The notes beneath the pieces are model-generated. The model was not told the origin of the DNA. It did no database searches and worked only from the letters and a program-made list of their open reading frames with translations. Position numbers and translations under genes: made by a program. From the NCBI GenBank assembly GCA_025617745.1, contig CM046870.1, positions 3,849,285 through 3,913,284 of the forward strand: DNA of 64,000 bases. Direction: 5' to 3'. Origin of the DNA: Heliocidaris erythrogramma (lineage: Eukaryota; Echinodermata; Echinoidea; Camarodonta; Echinometridae). This document shows, in pieces, positions 54,134 through 64,000 of this stretch (positions are counted from its first letter, which is position 1; each line of letters starts with the position of its first letter).

Positions 54134-55432
54134 ATGAATATTTCGGCCTCCTCGGGAGAGGAGGCATACGAAGATTTTCCAAGTGCCATTTCTAGTCAAT
54201 CGCAAGACATTGTACGCCCATCATCTCCGATGGCGACTGAGAATATATTTAGTGATCAAACAATTACTGATATTAAGGGGGAGACCACAGAAGAGGATGA
54301 GTGGCATACTATATCAAAAACAAAGGCAAGGGATAGGACTAATCAGAGAAAGAAAAGAGCAAGAACAAGCACAATTACTGACTCTCCGGTAAAACCTCAA
54401 AGCATGACAATTATTGTAGAAGGAATAGAAACAAACGTAGCAAAACTCAATCCGGTAAAAATGGCAAAATTTCTGCATGAAAACCTAGGTCAAATACAAA
54501 AGGTAGAAAGAGGAAGACAAAACTTAAAGATTACGTGTAAAAACCCGAATCAAGTGGATAAACTGAAAACAATAATAAAATTTGCAGTAATAGCTGTCAA
54601 AGCTTCTCTACATGACCCAGACAAAAAGAAAAAAGAAAGCAGTCATAAAAGTAAGCATGGAAGTTGAAGACTGTGAATTACTAGAATTCCTCAGAAAAGA
54701 TCAAGTTGTAGCGGTAAGAGGTTAAAAAAAAGTAGAAACGGAGAGTGGAAAAACACGCCATCCGTTCTTTTGACATTTGAGAGAAAAGAAATTCCCAAAG
54801 AGTTATACTTCGCTTATGAATTTTATGAAGTATTTGAATATGTACCACCCGTGCCCAGATGTTTCAAATGTCAAATCTTTGGGCACATAGCGGAGAGTTG
54901 TAGGAATAAAGTGCGCTGTGTGCGTTGCGGAGAGGGACATACGTATAAGGATTGTGCAAACAAAGAGTCGCCCAAGTGTTGCAGGTGTAATCAAAACCAT
55001 TCAGCGGCATATTTGGGTTGTATTAAATACGAAGATGCAGTTAAAATCAACACAATCAAGCAAAACGAAAAAAAAATCTCCTACGCAGAAGCAACAAAGA
55101 AATTCCACACAAAACTAGATCCTAACTTTCAGCCAGTTTCACCCTTGGGAAAGCAAGAAGAAAACAATATCGAACAAACAGCCAAACCCAAACCTCCTAG
55201 ACAAATTCCAAAACACAATAGGAGACGCCACTCCCCATTAGCCTTTGATAAGGAACAGGGCATTACGAGTACCCCAATTACATCTGCTACTAATCACAAG
55301 GGGGTTTATACTGCCTATCCGGTACCATCTGGGGAAGAATACATAGAACATGCCCCCTTTAAAAAGTGTGGACGCGACCATCACAATCAACAGTCTAGAG
55401 TTTTTAGCATTTATTGTTTTTGTTATCAATAA
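54134..55432 (+). pseudogene. LINE ORF1: RRM-like region plus three CCHC zinc knuckles, frameshifted
   Basis: The first block (54134-54667) is acidic, then carries KPQSMTIIVEGIETN and KITCKNPNQVDKL, an RNA-binding-like region. The second block (54770-55432) has RCFKCQIFGHIAESC, VRCGEGHTYKDC and CCRCNQNHSAAYLGC, three zinc knuckles typical of I/Jockey ORF1 (gag-like) proteins that bind element RNA. Between the blocks EVEDCELLEFLRKDQVV lies in a different frame, so the gene is shifted there. A basic Pro-rich linker (KPKPPRQIPKHNRRR) follows the knuckles. Confidence 0.85.
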
Positions 55433-55707
55433 TTTAGAACATGAACACACACACTCAAACAGAATACGACTCGTAGTCGAAGCAGCCAAATCTTGCCTGG
55501 GGATCAAACAAATCCTTCCCCAAATGATACAGGAGAGACTAGCAACTTCCAGTGAATGATGGGTGGAGGTGGCACAAACCAAGACCGTGCGGCATGTTGC
55601 GTTGGCAACTCCAATATTTCATTCTCCTCTTTCTTTCCTTCTACTGGTTTTACAGATTCTACTCCAACTCGTCTGCCATGACCAACGCACTTACCATAAC
55701 ATTAATC

Positions 55708-55857
55708 ATGGTTAATATATTAAAGTGGAATGCTCAATCCATGCAAGCTCATGGGTTTGATTTTGACAACAGTATAATTAATAATGTTTCTACAGAAGAG
55801 AAACCAGGAATTATAAGTATACAAGAAACGTGGTATGATCTCCCTAACTACCAGTAG
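55708..55857 (+). pseudogene. LINE ORF2 endonuclease, N-terminal piece
   Basis: MVNILKWNAQSMQAHG is the usual N-terminus (xxWNxxSxxxx) of the AP-like endonuclease. IISIQETWYDLPNY contains the catalytic Glu motif (QETW). It is cut off at 55858 by the GGCCGCACAG element; the continuation is at 59127. Confidence 0.85.
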
Positions 55858-56454
55858 CGGCCGCACAGAAACGCTGTTAGTAGCAGGTTTGTTAGCGCTA
55901 ACAAGTCGCAAACAAATCAGCCACTAACAACACGGCTAAGATGACCGCACAGAAAGCGTTGTTAATAGGGCGCTGTTAGACACTCGCGCTGTTACAGCAC
56001 TGTTAGTGGATTTGAGCCATAGAGTTAGGCAAAATCTATGATTTGTGCGTAGTAATCTATGTATAGATTGATGAATCGTGTTAATGCAGCATAGCACAGT
56101 GCGCGTGCGCTGTGCATTCACATTTTAAAATGTACAATTGCTGACAAATGACCAAAATAAACATGGCATTCCTGCCGGGTGACGGGTTTTTTTTCTAATC
56201 AATAATACTACACGTTCCCACATATGCTTATCTATGTTGGTGGTCTACTGTGTGGTTTTCAGCGTATGTTTCATTCTTTAACAGAGGTTATTCAAGTTTC
56301 TGATTGCATAAACTTACTAGATTAGCTACGGCAATATGTGAACACTTAACTTTGATTCCAAACACTTTCCCGTGAAATTATTTCTTGCTGCAACTACTAG
56401 CATTTAGCTTTTAGATTAAGATACTGTACCACAAAAAAAAAATGCAAGGCCACT

Positions 56455-56480
56455 TCTCAGCATTTATTTATTTATTTATT
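56455..56480. repeat. ATTT microsatellite
   Basis: Short run of ATTT units. A similar composite (ATGA, then ATTGG units) lies at about 56665-56750 beside GGCGCTATATAAATACC, a LINE/SINE-type tail. Confidence 0.7.
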
Positions 56481-57081
56481 GTTTAGTTTTTAGCTCTTCA
56501 CTCATGGGAGTAGGCCTATTTGCCAATGATGATTTTCATCATGATGCAGGGACCGGGGAACCGGGGTATGGTACATGGTTACCCACCGTAAAGTTCTTCT
56601 TTCCAAAGCAGGGCCTACAGTGTTAGAAAGGTCTTCAAACACTGCTTTGGAAAACCTATACTTGAATGAATGAATAAATGAATGAATGAATGAATATGAT
56701 ATTGGCGCTATATAAATACCCTGATTGGATTGATTGGATTGGATTGGATGAATTAATTTATTTCATAATACTGCCGAAATCTGCCATGCACATTACAATT
56801 GGTGAGCATACATCGTTCAAAATTTCGAATACAGATATCATAATCAATAACAATTCCAAAAAGCAGTATCATGGGAGAACCTAAGGAAAAGCACAGCTTG
56901 TTAAAACTAGGTTCCCCAATAACAGAGAGAATTAAGAAATACATGTATGTAATTATGTATACATATACATATATAGCAATAAAGAGACGAGACAAGACGT
57001 GTGTAAAAGGAAAAAAAACACAAAATTAATACACATACAACATCACTAAAACATCAAAATAAAATAAGCATACTATGAACT

Positions 57082-57337
57082 ACTATGAAACATAACTTTT
57101 AGATGGAATCATCATCATCCCCATGACTTATGGTAAATTCTATGTTAATTCTGCATTCTGCATTCTGCTATAATTTTATTTAAGTTTTGCTTCATATTTC
57201 AAATCGTGTTTCGCCCCCAACACTGCGCATGCTCTCTATATCTATCTTTCCCTCTTTCTCGTGTAATAAGCCAGCGTTCTTTTTGTTTGTTTGTTTGTTT
57301 GTTTGTTTTGTTTTTGTTTTGTTTTGTTATTTCCATT

Positions 57338-57374
<37 letters not shown>

Positions 57375-57866
57375 TTTCTCTCTCTCTCTCTTTGTTCTCT
57401 TTTGTGTTGTCCGTCTTCTTTTGTTCGTCTTTTTCTTTTCTCTCCTTTCTGTGGCGATAAGTTAATTTTTTGGGGGAAGGGGTGTTGCAGTTATTATTTT
57501 TGGTGTATGCGGGGGTGTTAGGGTGTGTATCTTTTCTAATGTATATTTGCTATATAAATTGTACAGACATTTTTTGAGGGGTGTGCAGCTTTGTTAGCAT
57601 TCCCCTCCATTTTCAGCATTTATTTATTATTATTATAATTATCTTTGAAAATTACACTGAATGAAAATTATTATTACATGCATTTTGGTCATGATATTAT
57701 TAAGGATGTATTTACGTTTGTCTTTATATTGTTGAAAATGGTTCATGATATTATTTATGATGTAATAACGTTATATTTTGTTGAAAAATGGTTCATGAAA
57801 TTATGATGTAATTACGTTGTTATATTCTGTTGAAAATGGAAAATAAATGAAATGAAATGAAATGAA
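57082..57866 (+). mobile_element. LINE 3' UTR inserted in the GGCCGCACAG element (copy 1 only)
   Basis: Absent from copy 2, where CATACTATGAAC continues straight into TAGTAT. It holds TG/TC repeats (57340-57390), a roughly 50-bp unit repeated about 2.5 times (TTGTTGAAAATGGTTCATGA, about 57730-57840) and ends in AAATG units, the tail of a plus-strand LINE. Confidence 0.7.
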
Positions 57867-58159
57867 TTAGTATACTAGCAGTTAATGTCAGCCTATTGGG
57901 TTTATATAGTAGTAGAAAAAACCAGATACACATAATACATGTTTGTGTATTAAGTATGATTAAAAAGATGCCTTGAAGGAAAGGTTTTGTTTATGTTCTG
58001 TTTAGACACAGGCAGAAAACCAAATACTGTAGAGTTGTTATGGACTTACACTGTAAGAGCTAATTTGATAATGTTTAAGATTTCTTCTAAAAGATTTAAG
58101 AGAGGAAGCTTGCTTTAGATTTTAATCAAGATGATTTCAATAGAAGGGCCCAGTGTAGA

Positions 58160-58800
58160 TTAATGTTTTCTGGGCAAACTGAGTACGAAGAAGTGTAGTA
58201 AATGAAAGAAAGATGATTGTCGTGTAGAATGCCTATGTATTCCATCATTCGTTTTAAACATTGATTGTAAAACCCGAGGCAATTCATGAATTCGTACTTG
58301 ATACATTAAACTGCCTAACTGGTAATAAAACAAATCGTTTAGTCTCAACGCTTTATTTTCAAAGAATAATATACTAGACGGAGCTAGTCTAGGCTTTTTC
58401 AAAATTATTTTCATCACCCGTTTTCAGTATAACTGAGAGTCTATCCAACTGAGACTTAGTACAGTTGCCCCAAGCAAGAATGCCATAACTTATGTACGGT
58501 AGAACCAAGGTGGAATAAAACAAGAGTAATACATGAGAGGGAAACAAATATTTCAATTTGTTTATAATACCAACATTTCTAGAGAGAAATTTGTTTAGAT
58601 ACACAGTCTGTGGTTTCCAAGATAACTTATTATCAATAAGTAAACCAAGAAACTTTAACTCCTCGACCATTTTAATTGCGGCGTTTTGAAGTAATACACT
58701 ACCATCCAGAGATGAGATTGAATTACTAAATAACATACAACGAGTTTTCTCCAAATTGAAAATGTTCATTTTCTTCCTGAAAAGGATCATCTTGGTCTCC
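58160..58800 (-). mobile_element. LINE RT C-terminal fragment carried inside the GGCCGCACAG element
   Basis: Reads NLEKTRCMLFSNSI, ELKFLGLLIDNKLSWK, STLVLPYISYGILAWGN, KSQLDRLSVI, then LKKPRLAPSSILFF, RLNDLFYYQLGSLMYQ and HRHSTRQSSFF. Broken frame. The same fragment, similarly placed, is in copy 2 (62650-63310), so it was picked up before the element spread. Confidence 0.82.
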
Positions 58801-59126
58801 TCGTGCCGTTATCAGCAAAATCTATGTCACCCGCTACCCGCCACATTCTTAATTAGTCTAGGTCTATGTTTAAGTACTTGGTATTAAAAAAAAAAAGGAG
58901 AGACAAGTTATAGCGCACGCAAGACATTATTCACTAACATTGTCACTATTGGGGCCCCTGGCACCGTTAGTGAGTTGTTAAAACATTACCACTACTGTTA
59001 GCTTCTGTGCGGCCTTGAAATGTTAGGTTAACAGCGCTGTTAGTGAATTTGACTAACATTACTCTTCTGTGCGGCCAAATCATCGGTTAGTGTGCTGTTA
59101 GCGCTAACAACGTTTCTGTGCGGCCG

Positions 59127-59600
59127 GTACAGTTGGTTACAAAGTGTAGAAAGGATAGGTGTAGAGGCTTAGCTCTATATGTACCCTCGTCTATAACATT
59201 TAGAGTTCTGAACACCCCTGAAGATAGAGAATATCAGATTATGGACATTTATTTACAAAATCGTATACTTTCTCTCATCATTTTTTACAATCCTTGTACA
59301 AAAATCAGTCCCTCTTTGCTGGACGGAATTATGGCTAATTTCAAAGAACAGGTTATAATTTGCGGGAATTTTAATTCTCATAACATGCTGTGGGGTAGCA
59401 TCAGTTTGGATGTGAACGGTAAAACAGTGGAAGATTTCATGAATAAATACGAACTAGTTCTACTTAATGATGGAAATCCAACCAGAATAGATCCACGCAG
59501 TGGTGGGCTATCCTGCTTGGATCTAGCTTTCATGTCTAAGGAACTTAGTAGTCGTTCTTAATGGTCTGTCACAAAACATAATTTGGGAAGCGACCACCTT
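59127..59600 (+). pseudogene. LINE ORF2 endonuclease, C-terminal piece
   Basis: Reads RCRGLALYVPSSI, VIICGNFNSHNMLWGS (the GDFN catalytic motif with Asp replaced by Asn), LLNDGNPTRIDPRSG, SCLDLAFMSKEL, then after a stop NLGSDHLVISF with the SDH motif. GNFN in place of GDFN removes a conserved catalytic Asp. Confidence 0.85.
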
Positions 59601-59885
59601 GTCATTAGTTTTAACATATTCTCAAATATACAGAATACTTTGGAAACAAGACAAAAACAAAACATCGGTGTGAATAGATGCCACACAAACATAAACTGGG
59701 AATTGTACAAGATGGAGATTGATACCCACTTTGAGGATATAAAACCAAAATACTACGACTTAGATATTCAAGGCAGATACAACTTATTAGTAGGTATGAT
59801 GATAGCTTCACTGGATAAACAAAAGAAAGAGAGTAAACTTAGAGTAAACATATACTGACAAAACTATTGTGGAAAGTTCGATAGA

Positions 59886-60870
59886 TTGGTGGATATTAGT
59901 ACAGTGTGGAAAAGGATAAAAGGTATTAAAGAGGTTAGTAAATTCCAAATACCCAATTTGATTATGGACAGAGGACAGTCTATAGCGAAGTCGGCAAAAG
60001 GAAAAGCAACCATTTTTCTGCAATGTTTCAATTCCTTAGATTCAAGTTTGTCGAAGGAAGAAGTATACAGGAGGAAAAGGAGTGAGGAGGAAATTAAAAA
60101 TATCGTTCATAACACAAGTAAAGTTCACGACAATACGCTGAATGATAATTTTAATATAAGAGAACTGGAAAATGCAATCTCTGAATCAAAGAACACTGCG
60201 CCAGGTAAGGATAATATACAGGTCAAGATGATCAGGAATTTATCAGGAAAGTTAATAGAAATTATCTTAGACTTATTTAATGAAATCTGGGATAAGGGCT
60301 TATTGCCGAGTCAATGGTCAGAGGCGATACAAATACCAATCCACAAAAAAGGAAAGGATTCTTCCAGTCCATTATCATATCGACCAATTTCCCTTACCCC
60401 GACACTATGTAAATTGATGGAAAGGTTGATTAAAAACAGAATGACATGGTATATGGAGAATAATTATATTATTACCCCTATTCAGTCAGGCTTCAGGAAG
60501 AAAAGAAGTACTTTAGACCAAATAATACGACTAGAAACGGAAATACATAAACGGATGATTAACAGAGAATACACAGTGGTACATTTTTTAGACTTGGAAA
60601 AGGCGTACGATGTCGTATGGAGACAGGGTATCTTGCGTAAAATGTACTAATTAGGCTTTACAGGTAAACATTTGCGTTGGATTAATGCTTTCTTATCCAA
60701 AAGGATATGCCAGGTGAGGGTAGACAACTATACAACTGTACAGAAAAACTGTGAAATTGGAATAATGCAAGGAAGTGTAATCAGTCCTTTGTTATTTCAT
60801 TTTATGATTAATGAATTGGAGAAAATTCAGGAGACTGTAGAAATATCCGTTTTTGCAGACGATATTTGTT
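59886..60870 (+). pseudogene. LINE ORF2 reverse transcriptase, broken
   Basis: Reads ISESKNTAPGKDNIQVKMI, SQWSEAIQIPIHKKGKD, SYRPISLTPTLCKLMERL, QSGFRKKRSTLDQI, FLDLEKAYDVVWRQG, then after a stop RWINAFLSKRICQVRV, GIMQGSVISPLLFHFMINEL and VFADDICFF. All main RT motifs, including FADD, are recognisable. The protein is cut immediately after FADD by the T-rich end of the opposite LINE. Confidence 0.88.
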
Positions 60871-61546
60871 TTTTTTTTGTTTTTTTTTTGCAGATGCTTT
60901 TCTGCATTTATTTCATAATCAATGTAAACAACAGTTGCTTTCAAACGTAACATATAATGGATGAGGCGATAAACTTCCATAGAAATAATTGAGTGTTACA
61001 TCATGAATGCAAACCATCTTAGAGTGATAATAATATTACATACACATACCAATAATACAGTGAGTATGGATATAATTCTATATAAAACAATTGATGATGT
61101 AGGTACAATTATTTACAAAATGCAGAGGGCAAAACTATCATAAGCAAATGCTTAAGACGATAGCAGCCCAGAATTGCATGCGTATAGATGGGGATTGAGG
61201 AAATATAGAAATAATTTGCCATATTGTAAATTCAAGAAAATTGCATACATTGAGATTCACTTATAACTCGCCATATTGTAATTTTAAGGGAATTGCATAT
61301 ACCTGTGCCGTGAGTGCGCAGGTGCAAAGTGCATATAGCTGGGGATTATGGTTTTGCAGAGAATGTAATTGTATGGAGGGAAATTGAGTTTGGTTTAAGG
61401 ATAACAAGGGATACAGGGGTCGATATTCAAAGCAATCATTCATGGTTGTAATTTAGCAGCAGATGTTTCTTCATTAGAGCTTTAAAAGAAAAATGAGAAG
61501 AGGCAGTTTTTATATTTCCAGGTAGTGAGTTCTATATATCAGGGGC

Positions 61547-63645
61547 GGCCGCACAGAAACGCTGTTGGTAGCGGCTTTGTTAGCGCTAACAAGTCACAAA
61601 CAAATCAGCCACTAACAACGCGGGCAAGATGACCGCACAGAAAGCGCTGTTAGTGCGCTGTTAGACACTCGCGCTGTTACAGCGCTGTTAATGGATTTGA
61701 GCCATAGAGTTAGGCAAAATCTATGATGTGTGCGTAGTGATCTATGTATAGATTGATGAATCTTGTTGATGCAGCATAGCACAGTGCGCGTGCGTTGTGT
61801 ATTCACGTTTTAGAATGTATATTTGCTGACAAATGACCAAAATAAACATGACATTCCGAATTTCGAATACAGATATCATAATAACAATTCCAAAAAGCAG
61901 TATCATGGGAGAAGCTAAGGAAAAGCACAGCTTGTTAAAACGAGGTTCCCCAATAACAGAGAGAATTAAGAAATACATGTATGTAATTATGTATACATAT
62001 ACATATATAGCAATAAAGAGACGAGACAAGACGTGTGTAAAAGGAAAAAACAACAATACACACACAACATCACTAAAACATCAAGATAAAATAAGCATAC
62101 TATGAACTAGTATTATACTAGCAGTTAATATCAGCCTATTGGGTTTATAGAGTAGTAGAAAAACCAGATACACATAATACATGTATGTGTATTAAGTATG
62201 AATAAAAATATGTCTTAGGAAAGGTTTTGTTTATGTTCCGTTTAGACACAGGCAGAAAACCAAATACTGTACAGTTGTTATGCAGTGGCGTATCCAGGGG
62301 GTGGCGCAACAGGCGCGCCCCCCTATTGGCCGTCGTAAAATTAAAAAAAAAAAATTGGAAAAAAAAAGTTGTTCATTAAAAAAGCTTCAAAATTGGTCAC
62401 ATATAGGATTATTTTGCATCTCAGCCCTTCTTCAGAAGCAAGAATTTTCCAAAGGGGAGGGGGCACCCCCTCCCCCTGCCTCCCCTACTGGGGAATCCTG
62501 GATACGCCCCTGTTATGGACTTACACTGTAAGAGCTAATTTGATAATGTTTAAGATTTCTTCTAAAAGATTTAAGAGAGGAAGCTTGCTTTAGATTTAAA
62601 TCAAGATGATTTCAATAGAAGGGCCCAGTTTAGATTAAGGCAAACTGAGTACGAAGAAGTGGTAAATGAAAGAAAGATGATTGTCATGTAGAATGCCTAT
62701 GTATTCCATCATTCGTTGTAAGCATTGATTGTAAAACCTGAGGCAATTCATGAATTCGTACTTGATACATTAAACTGCCTAACTGGTAATAAAACAAATC
62801 GTTTAGTCTCAACGATTTATTTCCAAAGAATAATATTTTAGACGGAGCTAGTCTAGGTTTTTTCAAAATTATTCTCATCACCCGTTTTTGTATAACTGAG
62901 AGTCTATCCAACTGAGACTTAGTACAGTTGCCCCAAGCTAGAATGCCATAATTTATGTAGGGTAGAACCAAGGTGGAATACAACAAGAGTAATACATGAG
63001 AAAGAAACAAATATTTCAATTTGTTTATAATACCAACATTTCTAGAGAGAAATTTGTTTAGATACAGAGTCTGTGGTTTCCAAGATAACTTATTATCAAT
63101 AAGTTTTTTTCCAAATTGGAAAAGTCATGTTCATTTTCTTCCTGAAATTATCAATAAGTAAACCAAGAAACTTTAACTCCTCGACCATTTTAAATGTGGT
63201 ATTTTTAAGCATATGAGATTGAATTACTAAATAACATACAACGAGTTTTCTCCAAATTGAAAAAGTCATGTTCATTTTCTTCCTGAAAAGGATCATATCT
63301 TGGTCTCCTCGTGTCGATATCAGCAAAATATATGTCACCCGCAGGCTCTCCGACACATTCTTAATTAGTCTAGGTCTATGTTTAAGTACTTGGTATTTAA
63401 AAAAAGGAGAGACAAGTTATAGCGCACGCAAGAAATTATTCACTAACATTGTCACTATTGGTGCCCCTGGCACCGTTAGTGAGTTGTTAAAACATTACCA
63501 CTACTGCTAGCTTCTGTGCGGCCTTGAAATGTTAGGCTAACAGCGCTGTTCGTGAATTTGACTAACATTACTCTTCTGTGCGGCCACATCATCGCTATCG
63601 GTACTGTTAGTGGGCTGTTAGCGCTAACAACCTTTCTGTGCGGCC
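61547..63645. mobile_element. GGCCGCACAG-ended inverted-repeat element, copy 2 (2.1 kb)
   Basis: Same ends and subterminal motif repeats as copy 1, in the same relative orientation. Carries the same LINE RT fragment (62650-63310, minus), with a local duplication of TTCATTTTCTTCCTGAAA (63129 and 63271), and a nested 230-bp MITE. It lacks the two extra segments of copy 1. It sits between the last RT codons and 3' UTR of the surrounding LINE. Confidence 0.83.
62283..62512. mobile_element. 230-bp hAT-like MITE with target duplication TTATG
   Basis: CAGTGGCGTATCCAGG at the left and the inverse of CAGGGGCGTATCCAGG at the right. TTATG precedes (62278-62282) and follows (62513-62517). Copy 1 of the host element has the uninterrupted site GTTGTTATGGACTTAC (about 58034), which proves both boundaries and the 5-bp duplication. 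Confidence 0.93.
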
Positions 63646-64000
63646 GGCACAGGACCATTGTGTCTAATAGTTTTTTGCGCTATGAATAGTCTGGGATTGT
63701 TCAAGTGAATATCAGAAGAATGACGAGTTGGATAGGAATGAATGCTAGAGTTTTGAGTGAAAGCATTTTGAAGAGTACTAGGTAGAGATTGTTTCGAGAA
63801 TTTAAACATACAAATAGCCGTTTGGAATACATGAATGTCATTTATTTTAAGTGTTTTGAGTTTGTAAAATAACGGATCTGTGTTTGCTAAATAGTGCGAA
63901 GACATACAAATGCGCAGCGCTTTTTTCTGGAGTAAAAGTAATGAATTGATTCTTGTTTTGTAGGAATTTCCCCATGCCAGGTTACAGTAAGATAAATACG

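Larger units (their letters stand above)
55859..59125. mobile_element. GGCCGCACAG-ended inverted-repeat element, copy 1 (3.27 kb)
   Basis: Ends GGCCGCACAGAAACG and its inverse. Further copies of the terminal motif lie inside each end: GACCGCACAGAAAGCG at about 55942, and TTCTGTGCGGCC near 59005 and 59070. GTTAGCGCTAAC lies next to both ends. The interior carries part of a LINE RT (58160-58790, minus), also present in copy 2, and extra sequence absent from copy 2 (about 56173-56819 and 57082-57866). No transposase was recognised. I could not define a clear target duplication. Superfamily unknown. Confidence 0.82.
54000..60870 (+). mobile_element. I/Jockey-type LINE with ORF1 and ORF2, interrupted by two other elements
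   Basis: ORF1 with three zinc knuckles (54134-55432) and an endonuclease start (55708-55857) are followed, after a 3.27-kb insertion (55859-59125), by the rest of the endonuclease (59127-59600) and RT (59886-60870). The sequence stops being LINE-like at a T-run (about 60866-60890) that marks the 3' end of an oppositely oriented LINE. Whether this LINE resumes to the right of the window is unknown. Confidence 0.85.
60866..64000 (-). mobile_element. CR1/Jockey-like LINE, 3' part, running off the window
   Basis: From the right edge down to 63646: YCNLAWGNSYKTR, QKKALRICMSSHYL, KLKTLKINDIHVFQ, NSSIHSYPTRHSSDIHL, KKTIRHNGP-like end. The frame is open from the window edge to the insertion at 63645. 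The 3' UTR resumes at 61546 and finishes at a T-run (60866-60890) matching a poly-A tail. It is interrupted by copy 2 of the GGCCGCACAG element. Confidence 0.82.

Noticed and set aside
1-64000. LTR retroelement or integrated virus
   Set aside because: Looked for LTR pairs, protease, RNase H-integrase and capsid- or envelope-like frames; all reverse-transcriptase segments found are of the non-LTR (LINE) type.

Overview
The window reads as invertebrate deuterostome nuclear DNA, most likely an echinoderm and probably a sea urchin. The grounds are a large gene built from HYR (hyalin repeat) and CCP/Sushi modules, AT-rich introns, many different short inverted-repeat DNA transposons, CR1/Jockey-like LINEs, and a tRNA-derived SINE ending in a GGCGCTGTATAAAT-type tail. 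The species call is inference.

Host gene. One multi-exon gene lies on the minus strand between about 44.6 kb (5' side) and 10.36 kb (3' side). I could place 18 exons from splice sites and module content. Their joins are phase-compatible throughout and give 1073 codons with no stop. In protein order the modules are CCP, HYR, CCP, CCP, HYR, CCP x5, HYR, CCP x3, HYR. Every module is bounded by phase-1 introns, as expected of exon-shuffled extracellular modules. Neither end of the gene is visible: no signal peptide, membrane segment, start or stop was found. It is probably a secreted, matrix or surface adhesion/recognition protein of the polydom/SVEP1, selectin-CCP or hyalin-like kind.

The rest is mobile and repeated DNA. 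0-10 kb: a 5'-truncated LINE with an 855-codon open frame next to an older LINE tail, a foldback structure with tandem-repeat arms, a duplicated hairpin block, and a 932-bp TTAA element sharing a TTAA with a 445-bp TTAA element. 10-45 kb: the host gene, its introns holding hAT-like, Kolobok-like, mariner-like and unclassified MITEs, LINE fragments, a THAP-domain remnant, a SINE, a pair of inverted repeats around one CCP exon, a young 273-bp palindrome, and an 865-bp inverted-repeat element filled with short dyads. A second copy of the 932-bp element sits at 40.2-41.1 kb in reverse orientation. 45-64 kb: no host gene seen. There is a LINE split by a Tc1/mariner-type transposon, a long homopurine tract, an L1/Tx1-like LINE tail, and a nest in which an I/Jockey-type LINE is broken by one copy of a GGCCGCACAG-ended element and then by an oppositely oriented LINE, itself broken by a second copy of that element, which in turn carries a 230-bp hAT-like MITE. 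No LTR retroelement, provirus, CRISPR array, rRNA gene or credible free-standing tRNA gene was seen.
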